Positions 54,192-63,290 of a stretch of DNA of 64,000 nucleotides are shown in pieces (within the stretch, counting starts at the first letter, position 1; the number at the start of each line of letters is the position of its first letter). The notes under the pieces were generated by a model. The model did no database searches, was not told the DNA's origin, and saw nothing but the letters and a program-made list of their open reading frames with translations. This DNA comes from Alteromonas australica (GTDB taxonomy: Bacteria; Pseudomonadota; Gammaproteobacteria; Enterobacterales; Alteromonadaceae): the NCBI RefSeq assembly GCF_000730385.1, contig NZ_CP008849.1, positions 3,472,001 to 3,536,000 on the forward strand, written 5' to 3'. Position numbers and translations under genes: made by a program.

Positions 54192-54230
54192 AAACATTCA
54201 TTGTCATACACATACAAAGAGAAACGAGTT

Positions 54231-54986
54231 ATGTCTAAGAAAATTGCATTGGTTACAGGGGCTACTGGCGGAATTGGATTTCAAGTAGCAAAGCGTCTAG
54301 GTGAAGACGGCTATACTGTTGTATTAAACGGTATCGAAGATGACAAAGGCGCGGAACGCGTAGAAGAGCTAGCAGCACTGGGGATTGAAGCAGAATATTA
54401 TGGCTTCGATGTTACTAACGACGAAGCGGTGACAGAAAACGTTAAAGCCATCGGCGAAAAATACGGTCAAATCGATGCGGTTATTAACAATGCGGGCGGT
54501 TTAGGTGGAAGAAGCCCAATGGAAGAGATGACCACTGAGTTTTACCGCTCGGTCATGGCACTCAACTTAGACAGCGCTTTCTTCGTTTCTCGTGCGGCCA
54601 TTCCTTATCTTAAGAAAACCACTGGCGGCTCCATCGTTAACTACACATCGAATGCAGCTTGGAATGCGGGTGGCCCAGGTGCAGGTATCTACGGCGTATC
54701 AAAAGCAGCGGTTAATACGTTAACCCGTGCACTTGCTAAAGAACTTGCTCCTGCAGGTATTCGCGTGAATGCTGTATCTCCAGGCACTATCGATACGCCA
54801 TTCCACGCGCAAATTAAAGCCACTAAGCCAGAAGTATTTGCGTCATGGAAAGACAGCATTCTGTTGGGCCGATTAGGTCAGCCGGAAGAAGTAGCCTCTG
54901 TTGTTTCTTTCTTAGTGAGTGAAGATGCGTCATTTATTACTGCAGAAACTGTTCAAATTGGTGGCGGCCAAGCTCTAGGGATTTAA
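54231..54986 (+). CDS. SDR-family reductase, candidate DEH reductase
   Basis: A 251-residue classical SDR. The cofactor motif is TGATGGIG, then INNAGGLGG, catalytic Ser in NYTSNAAWNAG and YGVSKAAVNTL (Tyr-x3-Lys), with PGTIDTPFH after the sheet. Given KdgK, Eda and PL6 nearby and the shared operator motif, the most likely job is NAD(P)H-dependent reduction of DEH to 2-keto-3-deoxygluconate, the step between lyases and KdgK. The substrate assignment is inference; acetoacyl reductases look alike. The ATG at 54231 follows AAACGAG; the upstream in-frame ATG is less likely. Confidence 0.85.
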   Translation: MSKKIALVTGATGGIGFQVAKRLGEDGYTVVLNGIEDDKGAERVEELAALGIEAEYYGFDVTNDEAVTENVKAIGEKYGQIDAVINNAGGLGGRSPMEEMTTEFYRSVMALNLDSAFFVSRAAIPYLKKTTGGSIVNYTSNAAWNAGGPGAGIYGVSKAAVNTLTRALAKELAPAGIRVNAVSPGTIDTPFHAQIKATKPEVFASWKDSILLGRLGQPEEVASVVSFLVSEDASFITAETVQIGGGQALGI

Positions 54987-55002
54987 TTCCTATCTGTATT
55001 AA

Positions 55003-55035
55003 CGAAAGAGCAAGGCCATGGGCGTTGCTCTTTCG
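55003..55035 (+). terminator. Hairpin between SDR and hydratase genes
   Basis: CGAAAGAGCAA (55003-55013) pairs perfectly with TTGCTCTTTCG (55025-55035) around an 11-nt loop. Only a short CATTT follows, so termination may be partial. Confidence 0.6.
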
Positions 55036-55118
55036 CATTTGCCCTCCTTACCATCATAACCTTTTCAACCACGGGAAGGTGTTGAACATAGACATTTAGC
55101 GACACCCAGAGGCATGAC

Positions 55119-55937
55119 ATGTTGCAATTTCATACATTAACCGACGAAGAAGTTCGTCAGCTTTCAGACACGCTATTTAACGCTCGCACAACAGGCAAAG
55201 CGCTACCTGAGTTTCCGGGCAAACTCCCCGCCACACTAGAGCAAGCCTATGCGGTACAAGATCTTTCTATTGCAGCTTCTGACGATAACGTTGTGGGCTG
55301 GAAAGTCGGCATGGTTATTCCAGAGCTTCGTGAGCAAATGAAGTCTGAGCGCATAATGGGGCCAGTCTTTAAGAATGTGGCACACTTTATTGGGCATTCT
55401 CACGGTGATAATGAGTACATAGAACTGCCTGTCTATACCGATGGTTTTATTGCGGTTGAAGCTGAACTCATGATTGAGATTAACCGCGAGATCACGCCTG
55501 GCAGTATAGATACTTCTGCGGATCTATCTCATTTGATTCGTCACGTTTATACCGGTGTCGAAATAGCCAGTAGCCCAGTGAAGGACTTAAATGACTACGG
55601 CCCTACTGCGATAATTGCAGACTTTGGCAATAACCACGGCATGGTGGTAGGTGCGCCAATCGAGGATTGGCAATCAAAAATCGCGACCATTGAAACTAAG
55701 TGTTTCATCAATGATGAACTGATTAACTCCGCCCCTGCCAACAATGTATTAAATGGGCCAATGGCGGCATTTGCCTATCTTATAGACCAAGCAAGTAAAC
55801 GTAATATCACGTTACCGAAGGGCACAATGGTGTGCTCGGGAGCGATTACCGGTGTTCACGAAACCTTAGTAGGCTCAACGTCCACGGTAGACTTTGGTGA
55901 GGCGGGTAAGATCAATATGAAGTTAGTGGCATTTTAA
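55119..55937 (+). CDS. 2-keto-4-pentenoate hydratase-like enzyme (FAH superfamily)
   Basis: A 272-residue protein of the MhpD/fumarylacetoacetate-hydrolase superfamily. It has the substrate-side VVGWKVGM (58-65), the metal-binding IAVEAELMIEI (Glu114 and Glu116), and the C-terminal LPKGTMVCSGAITGVHET, all typical of divalent-metal 2-hydroxypenta-2,4-dienoate hydratases. The usual aromatic meta-cleavage neighbours are absent; it sits downstream of the SDR in alginate locus 2. It could hydrate or decarboxylate an unsaturated keto-acid derived from uronates, or have an unrelated role. ATG after CCCAGAGGCATGAC, a modest ribosome site. Confidence 0.85.
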   Translation: MLQFHTLTDEEVRQLSDTLFNARTTGKALPEFPGKLPATLEQAYAVQDLSIAASDDNVVGWKVGMVIPELREQMKSERIMGPVFKNVAHFIGHSHGDNEYIELPVYTDGFIAVEAELMIEINREITPGSIDTSADLSHLIRHVYTGVEIASSPVKDLNDYGPTAIIADFGNNHGMVVGAPIEDWQSKIATIETKCFINDELINSAPANNVLNGPMAAFAYLIDQASKRNITLPKGTMVCSGAITGVHETLVGSTSTVDFGEAGKINMKLVAF

Positions 55938-55972
55938 GCGACAAAACTTCTGATTAATATGAAGGGTGTGTA

Positions 55973-56010
55973 GTTATTGGCATGTGGTACAAGTGACCAC
56001 TGCCAATAAC
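55973..56010. terminator. Convergent hairpin between hydratase and RhlE genes
   Basis: GTTATTGGCA (55973-55982) pairs with TGCCAATAAC (56001-56010), and GTGGT with ACCAC inside, giving about 15 bp with a 7-nt loop. It lies between convergent genes and has no U-tract in either direction. Confidence 0.6.
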
Positions 56011-56031
56011 AGTTAAAGACATGACTTTAAG

Positions 56032-57375
56032 TTATGATGCCGACGGGCGCGATGTGCCTTGCCTATTTCCTTCATGCCTTCTGCCTGAAGAAGCATTACC
56101 TGCCGCTTTTTGATGAGGACGACGACGAGACGAACGCGGTTGACCATTCCCTTGATTATTTCCTGCTGACGCAGCCCCTTGCTTAGGCTTTTTGGCTTTC
56201 TTCGGCTTTTTCGGTGCAGACAATGTCGTGTCTGGTACGTTAACCTGAGGTTCAAACCCATCCATGACTTCACGAGGTAACAGACGCTGTATTAAGGTTT
56301 CAATGTCTTTTAACTGCTGCAGTTCATCTGCACTCACGAAAGACCACGCTTGACCACTTGCTCCCGCTCGCCCTGTACGGCCTATACGGTGAACATAATC
56401 AGCTGCCGTGTTGGGTAAATCGAAGTTCACCACCACAGGTAGCTCACTGATATCAATTCCACGTGCTGCAATATCCGTGGCTACAAGTACGCCAATTTCA
56501 CCGTTTTTAAACCCTGATAACGCTTTCGTTCTCGCGCCTTGGCTTTTATTTCCGTGTATGGCCGCGCTAGGAATACGAGCTTTAGAGAGCTTCTCGGCAA
56601 TACGGTTAGCGCCATGCTTAGTTCGGCTAAACACTAGTACTTGCTTCCAGTTGTTTTGTTTTATTAAGCAAATAAGCGCGGTGGTTTTCTTTGCTTTATC
56701 AAGGGTAACTAAGCGTTGCTCAATTTTGTCTACCGTGGTGTTTGCCGGCGCGGTAGAAACCTTCACTGCGTCTACCGTAATCGTGTGAGCAAGTGTAGTG
56801 ATCTCTGGAGAAAACGTAGCGGAGAACAATAAGGTCTGACGTTTTGCAGGTAACAATTTTAAGATACGTTTAATATCGTGGATAAAACCCATATCCAGCA
56901 TACGGTCTGCTTCATCAAGCACTAACATTTCAAGTTGGTCAAACTTCACCGCATTTTGCTGAAACAAATCCAGTAAACGACCCGGTGTGGCAATCAGTAC
57001 ATCTACACCAGAGCGCAGTGCTTTCATTTGTGGGTTAATGCCTACCCCACCAAATACCACAGCCGTTTTTAGCGAAAGAAACGCATTAAATCCACGAACG
57101 TTATCTTCCACCTGCGCTGCTAATTCTCGGGTTGGCGTTAAGATTAGCGCTCTTACTCGATTGGATGAGGCAGGCTTACCTGATGATAGTTTATGTAACA
57201 TAGGCAAGGAAAACCCTGCCGTTTTGCCAGTGCCAGTTTGCGCAGCGGCTAACACGTCTTTACCTTCAAGTACTAGCGGGATTGCTTGTTCCTGAATGGG
57301 AGACGGCGACGTGTAACCCTGTTTTTCAATAGCTTGTAAAAGCGGGGTTGACAGTCCCAACTCAGTAAATGACAT
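56032..57375 (-). CDS. rhlE: DEAD-box RNA helicase, RhlE type
   Basis: A 447-residue ATP-dependent RNA helicase with all core motifs: Q-motif PSPIQEQAI, motif [10 protein letters not shown] (44-52), Ia [14 protein letters not shown] (154-157), III SAT, and [10 protein letters not shown]. The C-terminal 70 residues are a Lys/Arg/Ser/Gly-rich disordered tail ([12 protein letters not shown]...SRRRPHQK) typical of RhlE, which helps ribosome maturation and RNA turnover, often at low temperature. It is unrelated to the flanking alginate genes and lies in opposite orientation to the SDR/hydratase genes. The start ATG follows a purine-rich AGGAGTCATCAT. Confidence 0.92.
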   Translation of the reverse strand: MSFTELGLSTPLLQAIEKQGYTSPSPIQEQAIPLVLEGKDVLAAAQTGTGKTAGFSLPMLHKLSSGKPASSNRVRALILTPTRELAAQVEDNVRGFNAFLSLKTAVVFGGVGINPQMKALRSGVDVLIATPGRLLDLFQQNAVKFDQLEMLVLDEADRMLDMGFIHDIKRILKLLPAKRQTLLFSATFSPEITTLAHTITVDAVKVSTAPANTTVDKIEQRLVTLDKAKKTTALICLIKQNNWKQVLVFSRTKHGANRIAEKLSKARIPSAAIHGNKSQGARTKALSGFKNGEIGVLVATDIAARGIDISELPVVVNFDLPNTAADYVHRIGRTGRAGASGQAWSFVSADELQQLKDIETLIQRLLPREVMDGFEPQVNVPDTTLSAPKKPKKAKKPKQGAASAGNNQGNGQPRSSRRRPHQKAAGNASSGRRHEGNRQGTSRPSAS

Positions 57376-57705
57376 ATGATGACTCCTAAAAAATAAAATG
57401 CGCTATGAGATATAGCCTAGGGGCGCTGGAGAGCTATCAGTTTGTAGCAGGCTTAAAACGGTAAAGGTCACTATGTGAATCGCGTGAGGGACTGACAGAG
57501 AACTAACGGCTGAAGCGTTTATCAAATTTAAATAGTACCAACTTATTAGGCGCGCATACTACCACTGTTGCGCCCTTCAAGCCAGATTAATTTTTAATCA
57601 AACCTAGACTAAACCTATCCTCTAAGTCAGTTATCTACTGTATTCAACTGCGTATCATGAGTAGCGCTAATCAACACCCTAATGCAAAACCTAAGAGGAA
57701 ATAAC
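57376..57705. other. Intergenic/leader region of rhlE and the small gene
   Basis: About 330 bases between the divergent rhlE (minus) and the small gene at 57706 (plus). No conserved RNA motif or repeat was recognised. It probably holds both promoters and a long rhlE leader. Confidence 0.5.
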
Positions 57706-57906
57706 ATGCAACCACTACTCCAAAATGATATTCAACGTACCTGCGGGGCAGCAATGAACGGCACTACAACTTTGACAACCCAGGCTAGCGCGTCTGTGCG
57801 TATCGATAACTCTATTTATAGTCACTCTCCAAGCCAGAGTGCATCGACTGTCGTTGTGGCGCACAGCTACGTTTCAGATAATGTTGCTTGGTCATTGAGA
57901 AAGTAA
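57706..57906 (+). CDS. Small Ser/Thr-rich hypothetical protein
   Basis: A 66-residue protein, rich in Ser, Thr and Ala, without signal peptide or membrane segment. It has a strong ribosome site (AAGAGGAAATAAC) at proper spacing before the ATG, which is the main evidence that it is translated. No family is recognised. It stands alone between rhlE and the eda terminator. Confidence 0.5.
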   Translation: MQPLLQNDIQRTCGAAMNGTTTLTTQASASVRIDNSIYSHSPSQSASTVVVAHSYVSDNVAWSLRK

Positions 57907-57925
57907 CTCTGCCAACATGAGAAAC

Positions 57926-57962
57926 AAAAAAGGGTGTTCACCGATAACCTAGGCGAACACCC
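57926..57962 (-). terminator. Terminator of the PL6-kdgK-eda operon
   Basis: On the minus strand GGGTGTTC pairs with GAACACCC (57955-57962 with 57932-57939) around a 15-nt loop and is followed by TTTTTTG. Confidence 0.85.
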
Positions 57963-57983
57963 CTTCTATGTACTATTTTTGTT

Positions 57984-58601
57984 TTACGCTTTTACTTTTG
58001 CGCAGGCATCAGTAATTTTTTGCCATTCCTGATTCACCACCCAATCAGTTTTAGCGACCCAAGTGCCGCCAATAGCGAAAACATTATTTAAGCTTAAATA
58101 GTCTTGGTAGTTGTCTTGAGATATACCGCCAGTTGGACAAAATTTGGTATCTTTGAATAGACCGCCTACTGCTTTGAGGAAGCCTGCACCGCCCGATAAG
58201 GCTGCAGGAAATAGCTTAAGTTCTCTAAAACCATGCTCTCTGGCTAATACAATATCAGCCACGGTAGACACGCCTGGTATCACTGGCTTACCGCATTGGG
58301 TCAGTTTACTCAGTAATTTCTCGGTGACCGCTGGTGTCACGATGAAATCGGCACCAGCTTCTAGCGCCACATTTAACGATGCTTCGTCAACAATGGTCCC
58401 CGCGCTTACAATCATTTCAGGCAACTCAGCCTTTATCGCAGACAGGGCTTTTGCTGATTGCTCTGAACGTAAAACAACTTCAACGGTTTTTAGTCCAGCA
58501 GCATGCATGGCCTTTGCAATAGCCACCCCATCATGTTCGTTGTCTACCTGAATAATTGGCAGCAAAACCTGCCCATCCATTAATGACGATACTGAATCCA
58601 T
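57984..58601 (-). CDS. eda: KDPG/KHG aldolase Eda
   Basis: A 205-residue class I aldolase that splits 2-keto-3-deoxy-6-phosphogluconate into pyruvate and glyceraldehyde-3-phosphate. Lys129 in FRELKLFPA is the Schiff-base lysine, Glu41 in VEVVLRSE is the catalytic acid/base, and GADFIVTPAV and PTGGI complete the site. It has the usual family length. Third gene of the PL6-kdgK-eda operon, 31 nt after kdgK. ATG after AGAGAAAAGTGAT. It ends the alginate pathway into central metabolism. Confidence 0.95.
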   Translation of the reverse strand: MDSVSSLMDGQVLLPIIQVDNEHDGVAIAKAMHAAGLKTVEVVLRSEQSAKALSAIKAELPEMIVSAGTIVDEASLNVALEAGADFIVTPAVTEKLLSKLTQCGKPVIPGVSTVADIVLAREHGFRELKLFPAALSGGAGFLKAVGGLFKDTKFCPTGGISQDNYQDYLSLNNVFAIGGTWVAKTDWVVNQEWQKITDACAKVKA

Positions 58602-58632
58602 ATCACTTTTCTCTCAATGTGTTATCTGACTA

Positions 58633-59556
58633 TTAAGCCAAATTTTGTACGAAATCTTGATAAGTGCCCGCTTCTACAATGGCACCACGATGTTGAATAA
58701 CAAATGCAGCGCATTTAGACGCTTTCTGTACAGCGTCTTCTATCTCTACGCCGGCTAAACGTGCCCCTAAGTAAACACCATTAAACGCATCGCCAGCAGA
58801 CGTGGTATCCACCACTTTCGTAGCTGGCGTGAGAGGGATAGTCATCCGGTTACCCTCGGCAATAACCGTAACGGGATCACTACCATTTTTTATGATAATT
58901 TCATCAAACGTAAACTGCTCTAAGTAACTAATGACTTCATCAATGGTTTCAAAACCATATAAAAAATTAAAATCTTCGAGTCCTGGCAAGACGACATCCG
59001 CCAGTTCAAAAGCCTTCGCATAAAGCGCTTTCGCTGCCTCATTATCACGCCACAGAGACGGTCGGTGGTTCATGTCAAAGACTAATTTTGTGCCCGATGC
59101 TTTAAGCTTACTTAGCAGCATCCAATATTGTGCTAAATCATCTTCATTCAAAATAGCGAGTGCAATGCCAGAGAACAACACCATATCCAATGCGGTCATA
59201 GACGCGATATCAGTCGCATCAAACATAGACATCATTCGTTTTGCGGCAGAATCTGAACGCCAGTAGATAAACGAACGCTCACCCTCGTCATCAGTGTATA
59301 TTCTGTATAAACCAATATGCTTTTCAGTATCGCGTTTTAAGAAACGTGTACTGATATTTTCTTCTTCCACCCCCGCGACCATTTGGTCACTTAAAGGATC
59401 GCTTCCTACGGCACTAATATAAAACGTTTCATGTTGGTTAAACGTGCGCTTTAGATACACTGCAGAATTATACGTATCGCCTGCAAACCCTTCTGATAGC
59501 TGGCCATCAAGCTCTTTTAGCTCGGCCATGCATTCACCAATAAATCCCACTCTCAT
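58633..59556 (-). CDS. kdgK: 2-keto-3-deoxygluconate kinase (PfkB family)
   Basis: A 307-residue ribokinase/PfkB-type kinase. The C-terminal PfkB signature DTTSAGDAFNG holds the catalytic Asp256 and anion hole. The N-terminus MRVGFIGECMAELKEL is the usual KdgK start. It would phosphorylate KDG to KDPG, which fits its place between a PL6 lyase and eda. The ATG at 59556 is preferred, with GGAG upstream; an in-frame ATG at 59592 would add 12 unrelated residues. The spacing of 72 nt from PL6 and 31 nt to eda supports one operon. Confidence 0.92.
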   Translation of the reverse strand: MRVGFIGECMAELKELDGQLSEGFAGDTYNSAVYLKRTFNQHETFYISAVGSDPLSDQMVAGVEEENISTRFLKRDTEKHIGLYRIYTDDEGERSFIYWRSDSAAKRMMSMFDATDIASMTALDMVLFSGIALAILNEDDLAQYWMLLSKLKASGTKLVFDMNHRPSLWRDNEAAKALYAKAFELADVVLPGLEDFNFLYGFETIDEVISYLEQFTFDEIIIKNGSDPVTVIAEGNRMTIPLTPATKVVDTTSAGDAFNGVYLGARLAGVEIEDAVQKASKCAAFVIQHRGAIVEAGTYQDFVQNLA

Positions 59557-59628
59557 GTATGCGGACTCCGAAATGTCTTCACCTATGCCCATTTACTGGC
59601 CTAGGGATGTTAATACCTATTAATACGT

Positions 59629-61833
59629 TTACTTTTGAGCCAGAAAATCGACGATACGGGGCTCGGCTGTGTTATCGAATTTGTTACCACTTAAATGGTT
59701 TTGAGGCTCACCCACGGTCAATTCAATGGAAATAGGTGCCGAGTCCTCAAACAGGTTATTTGTAACGTTGGCAATTTGAACACCATGGAAAAATAGGCTG
59801 GCGTGACGTGAATTACGTTTACCTTTGCCTACATTATTGATGACGTTGTCGGTCACTGTCACTTGTGGGCCGAAGGTACTCTCATCTCTGCCACCACGAT
59901 AAACCAATGCCAAAGCGCCTTCTATATTAGTGAAGCTGTTGTCACTCACGTGTAACATTTCCACGTTGTATATCCCTAAATCATCTTTTTCTTTATTAAA
60001 CTTTAATACGTGACCGGAAATATTGGAAAATTGGCTATGGGTAATGGAGAACGATTTTGCAAAGCTTCGTGCCCCTGCAGCAAAAAAGTGGTAACTATGG
60101 TTAACGGTTAAATCCACAACCTTAGTGTTGTCCATTTCAAAACGGTAGTTAGTTCTAAGCCCCCACTTTTGCGTGCGAATAAGGGTATTCCCTGTAGCAT
60201 CGGGGGCGTCTTCACCTGACAGTACTAACCCTGAAAGAGAAAGCGCGCCATTATCCTTAATTTCAAACAATGCTGAACGTTGGGGAAGCAGTTTGGCTTT
60301 ATGAGGATGTTTTGCCTTAATCACTAACGCTTTATCAATATAAACAATTTTTTGCTCATTATAGACGCCATCATTGAGGAGTAGCACGTCACCGTCAGAG
60401 GCATTGGCAACTGAATCAAATAACGCGTTAGTGCCAGCGGACACTTCATGAACCTTGCCAGAACCAAAAGCGGTATCGTACGCTTTTTTGGTGTACCAGC
60501 TTGGGCCAACGTCATCTTTTGTTAGCGCTTTAACCGAATTAGATGCGCCGACGGTAACGCCATCAACAGTTACGTTATAACCCGTGTCAGCCGTTATGCT
60601 GTCGTCTACATTAAACCCTTCACTAATTTTCTTATCTACCGGGTAATTAGCTATATTATCGTTAAACGTGATACCGCTTATATCATCGAAAAAGCTAAAG
60701 GTAGTGTCTGCCTTATCGCTGATGACAAGGTTTTGTTCAAAGCGACTATCTATAGGCGCAGCGGAGCGCTCTTCATCAGCCCCTGCAGCCAGTTGAATGT
60801 GACTGACATCAATGAAGGTATTGTGATGCACATACGCATTTTTAACTTGGTGATAGCGGTTTATGGGCGAATTGGGAACACCATTCATAATGGTAAACCC
60901 GCTGCCAAAACGATAACCCGTTAGCGACTTAAATACATTGTTAGCCACTTCTTGGTCTTGGTTGATGATGCGCACACCGCCGGTATTCGCCACCCTGTTT
61001 CCTAGAAAAACATTTTCAAGAATCTTATTCCCATTGCCGTGGCGCAACGTTAACGTCCCTCTAGACTCAATAAAGGTATTGCCCTTGAGTGTATTGCTTC
61101 CTGACTTAACACTGATAATTTCAACTTCGCCATTACACTTATCAAACACGTTGTTTTCGACAAGGGTAAATGAATCTTCTAGTGAATAGTGGCTAGTACC
61201 AATCCGTAGCGTTTCCCCTCCATTAGAACCTAGCTCAGGGCGAAACCCAAAGTAGTTATTGTCAATGCGGTGGTGATTTTCAATACTCTCTTCGCTATTG
61301 AGGCGCACAGCGACGGTAACGCCTCGGTTTCGCTTACCAGCAAGATAGCTGTGGTCTAGGCGATTATGCTTGCCGTAAAGCGCTACCCAGTAGTCATTCT
61401 CAAAGCGGTCTGGCTTAGAGTAGTCTTCTATAACTAACTCTGTCACTCGAACATGATTAGCTAAACGGTTCTTATTAACCTGGTAATTGACCACGGCGCC
61501 GGAAGGAGAATAACCGTCTTTAAATACAAGACCAGAAACCACAAGGTGCTTTCCGCCTATAGCTAGGCTTGATTGACCCGATAAGATAACCTTACCTTTT
61601 TCCTCAACAGTCAATTCGATAGGCTCGTCGGCTGTGCCTTCTGCATCGAATACCATTTCGAAGTCTTCATAGACACCGTTTTTTAAGATAACGCGATCGC
61701 CTGGGGCTAAATCACTCACGGCTTTTTGATAAGCGCTTAAAGAATCAACCAAGAAATCCTCTGCAAGTGCCGGCTGCGCACTTAATACAACGGTTGAGCC
61801 AATCAAAAGCGTGAATCGTTTAAATACTGACAT
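59629..61833 (-). CDS. PL6 alginate lyase (locus 2)
   Basis: A 734-residue PL6 enzyme, paralogous to the one at 22.3-24.6 kb and of the same two-domain beta-helix build. The signal peptide ends PALAED (residue 24). The catalytic pair is at the same residue numbers as in the paralogue: Lys243 (EIISVKSG) and Arg264 (LTLRHG). The signatures NGGETLRIGTSHYS and GVTVAVRLNSE are also shared. The duplicated enzymes probably differ in M/G block preference or in cell location; this cannot be read from sequence. It heads the PL6-kdgK-eda operon, divergent from the GntR gene. Confidence 0.94.
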   Translation of the reverse strand: MSVFKRFTLLIGSTVVLSAQPALAEDFLVDSLSAYQKAVSDLAPGDRVILKNGVYEDFEMVFDAEGTADEPIELTVEEKGKVILSGQSSLAIGGKHLVVSGLVFKDGYSPSGAVVNYQVNKNRLANHVRVTELVIEDYSKPDRFENDYWVALYGKHNRLDHSYLAGKRNRGVTVAVRLNSEESIENHHRIDNNYFGFRPELGSNGGETLRIGTSHYSLEDSFTLVENNVFDKCNGEVEIISVKSGSNTLKGNTFIESRGTLTLRHGNGNKILENVFLGNRVANTGGVRIINQDQEVANNVFKSLTGYRFGSGFTIMNGVPNSPINRYHQVKNAYVHHNTFIDVSHIQLAAGADEERSAAPIDSRFEQNLVISDKADTTFSFFDDISGITFNDNIANYPVDKKISEGFNVDDSITADTGYNVTVDGVTVGASNSVKALTKDDVGPSWYTKKAYDTAFGSGKVHEVSAGTNALFDSVANASDGDVLLLNDGVYNEQKIVYIDKALVIKAKHPHKAKLLPQRSALFEIKDNGALSLSGLVLSGEDAPDATGNTLIRTQKWGLRTNYRFEMDNTKVVDLTVNHSYHFFAAGARSFAKSFSITHSQFSNISGHVLKFNKEKDDLGIYNVEMLHVSDNSFTNIEGALALVYRGGRDESTFGPQVTVTDNVINNVGKGKRNSRHASLFFHGVQIANVTNNLFEDSAPISIELTVGEPQNHLSGNKFDNTAEPRIVDFLAQK

Positions 61834-62179
61834 TCGTTCTACTCCCTGACAAAAAGCAAAAACATATGCAAAGCGCAGAACAAACTCGTCCGTATGCTGC
61901 GTACTTCACCCCGTACAGGGTGACTGAAAAACAAATATGTTTTATTGCCGTTATCAAATTGTTACTAACTCCAGAGGTTAAATCTAACCAATAAAGCCGC
62001 TAAAAACAACCAATTTATTTTACCAAATCAAATTAACCTATATTACCAATTGATAAATGTTAAAAAATTGCTACTATTGTGAATGGTTGTATCTACCTGC
62101 TTTTGCGCTTAGCGCTGTTTTCAGGATACAATCGTTATCTTAACAGTGTGTTTGGCATATGTAGAAAAAGGTAGAATTA
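61834..62179. other. Divergent control region of alginate locus 2
   Basis: About 345 bases between PL6 (minus) and the GntR gene (plus). The middle (61960-62060) is AT-rich and loaded with ACCAAT half-sites, listed separately. No other gene or RNA was recognised. Confidence 0.65.
61987..62050. promoter_or_regulatory. Array of ACCAAT half-sites between PL6 and GntR genes
   Basis: ACCAAT occurs at 61987-61992 (as ACCAATAAAG), 62009-62014 and 62045-62050, with ACCAAA at 62022-62027. The last two are exactly 23 bp apart, the same period as upstream of PL17 and at 63.3 kb. All lie in one orientation. The adjacent GntR protein is the likely binder (autoregulation and PL6 control). Confidence 0.55.
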
Positions 62180-62911
62180 ATGAAAACCCGTCGGCTTTTT
62201 TGGAGTATTGTCGAGAAGCTTGAATCGCTTATCGATCAGGGTATATACCCCGTTGGCAGTCGATTGCCTGCGGAAAGAGAACTTGCGGAAACGTATCAAG
62301 TAAGCAGGCCTACCATCCGAGAAGCGATAATTGCGTTGGAAGTACGCGAGCGCGTGGAAGTAAAGACCGGCTCCGGCGTTTATGTGCTGCAACAGAAAAA
62401 CAGCCAGAACAATTCTAAACCTATTAGTGCGTTTGAACTCACTCAAGCGAGAGCATTAGTGGAAGGCGAGGCTGCTGCGCTTGCGGCCTCAACAATCTCT
62501 CAAGAAGAACTGGCTGAACTGCATCAAACGTTGGTAGAAATGAAGACGCCCGAGAAAGCAGATGCTGCCGATCAACGTTTCCACCAAGTTATCTCTCAAG
62601 CTACCCGTAACAATGCCATTCTTATTTCAGTAGAAAATTTGTGGCAATTACGACGCACTGTTCCGCAAGTTGTTAGTGCCTACAGTGAAGTGTGCTCGCA
62701 AGGGAATGAGCAGCGCTTGAAAGAACACACCGCGATATATGATGCCATTGCGAATAAAGACCCAGCAGGTGCCCGGCGCGCTATGCATTATCATTTCAAT
62801 CGCCTGATTAATGCGCTCTTTGATGCAAGCGAAGCAAAAGCACTTGAAGAAATTAAACGCAAAACCGATGAAACCCGCGATCTTTACTCAATCTCTCATT
62901 TAAGTCAGTAA
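62180..62911 (+). CDS. GntR/FadR-family transcriptional regulator
   Basis: A 243-residue regulator. The N-terminal winged helix includes SRLPAERELAETYQVSRPTIREAIIALEVRERVEVKTGSGVYV (about 27-69). The C-terminal FCD all-helical effector domain runs about 85-225, with conserved Asp/His residues (DQRFHQVI, HYHFNRL) that usually bind a metal and a carboxylate ligand. FadR-subfamily members commonly sense sugar acids (UxuR, ExuR, KDG-responsive types). An alginate intermediate such as KDG or DEH is therefore a reasonable effector. It is divergent from PL6-kdgK-eda. ATG after AAAGGTAGAATTA. Confidence 0.92.
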   Translation: MKTRRLFWSIVEKLESLIDQGIYPVGSRLPAERELAETYQVSRPTIREAIIALEVRERVEVKTGSGVYVLQQKNSQNNSKPISAFELTQARALVEGEAAALAASTISQEELAELHQTLVEMKTPEKADAADQRFHQVISQATRNNAILISVENLWQLRRTVPQVVSAYSEVCSQGNEQRLKEHTAIYDAIANKDPAGARRAMHYHFNRLINALFDASEAKALEEIKRKTDETRDLYSISHLSQ

Positions 62912-62960
62912 ATCTAAGCGACAACATCATCGTTGATGATTTTATGGCGCACAAAATAAA

Positions 62961-62982
62961 ACAGGCTTCTTACGAAGCCTGT
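62961..62982 (+). terminator. Hairpin after the GntR gene
   Basis: ACAGGCTTC (62961-62969) pairs with GAAGCCTGT (62974-62982) around TTAC. There is no plus-strand U-tract; the AT-rich flank on the other side would suit the minus strand. Confidence 0.55.
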
Positions 62983-63290
62983 TACTTACTAGGGTACTCA
63001 GTGAGTTATGTTGTTTTTATTGACTTGAGTTCGTACTGCTTTCCCCGACCGAAGATAAAAAGTAACCTTGAAGGCTCTACTCTATACTTGCCACAAAGTC
63101 TTCAATCGGCTTGACCAATAAAGGCCCCACGACGGCCCGCACACACCTACGCCGCCGCAGGATAAACTTAAGCTAGACCTGACTTCCTCTGAAGGTTACA
63201 CCTTAATGCTTGTGTGCCAGAGACCGTCTATTCTTTCCGTCTGCGTAAAATAAATGTAACCAAAATCCTGCCACCGGTCAACCATTTATT

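Larger units (their letters stand above)
53792..54230. other. Intergenic region upstream of the locus 2 SDR
   Basis: About 440 bases without a gene I can support. It holds CTGGTATTACCAATAAAG (53829-53846) and TGGTAGACCA (54156-54165), with an inverted ATTGGT at 54186-54191; these are listed as regulatory sites. The rest, especially 54040-54200, is AT-rich promoter-like DNA. Confidence 0.6.
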
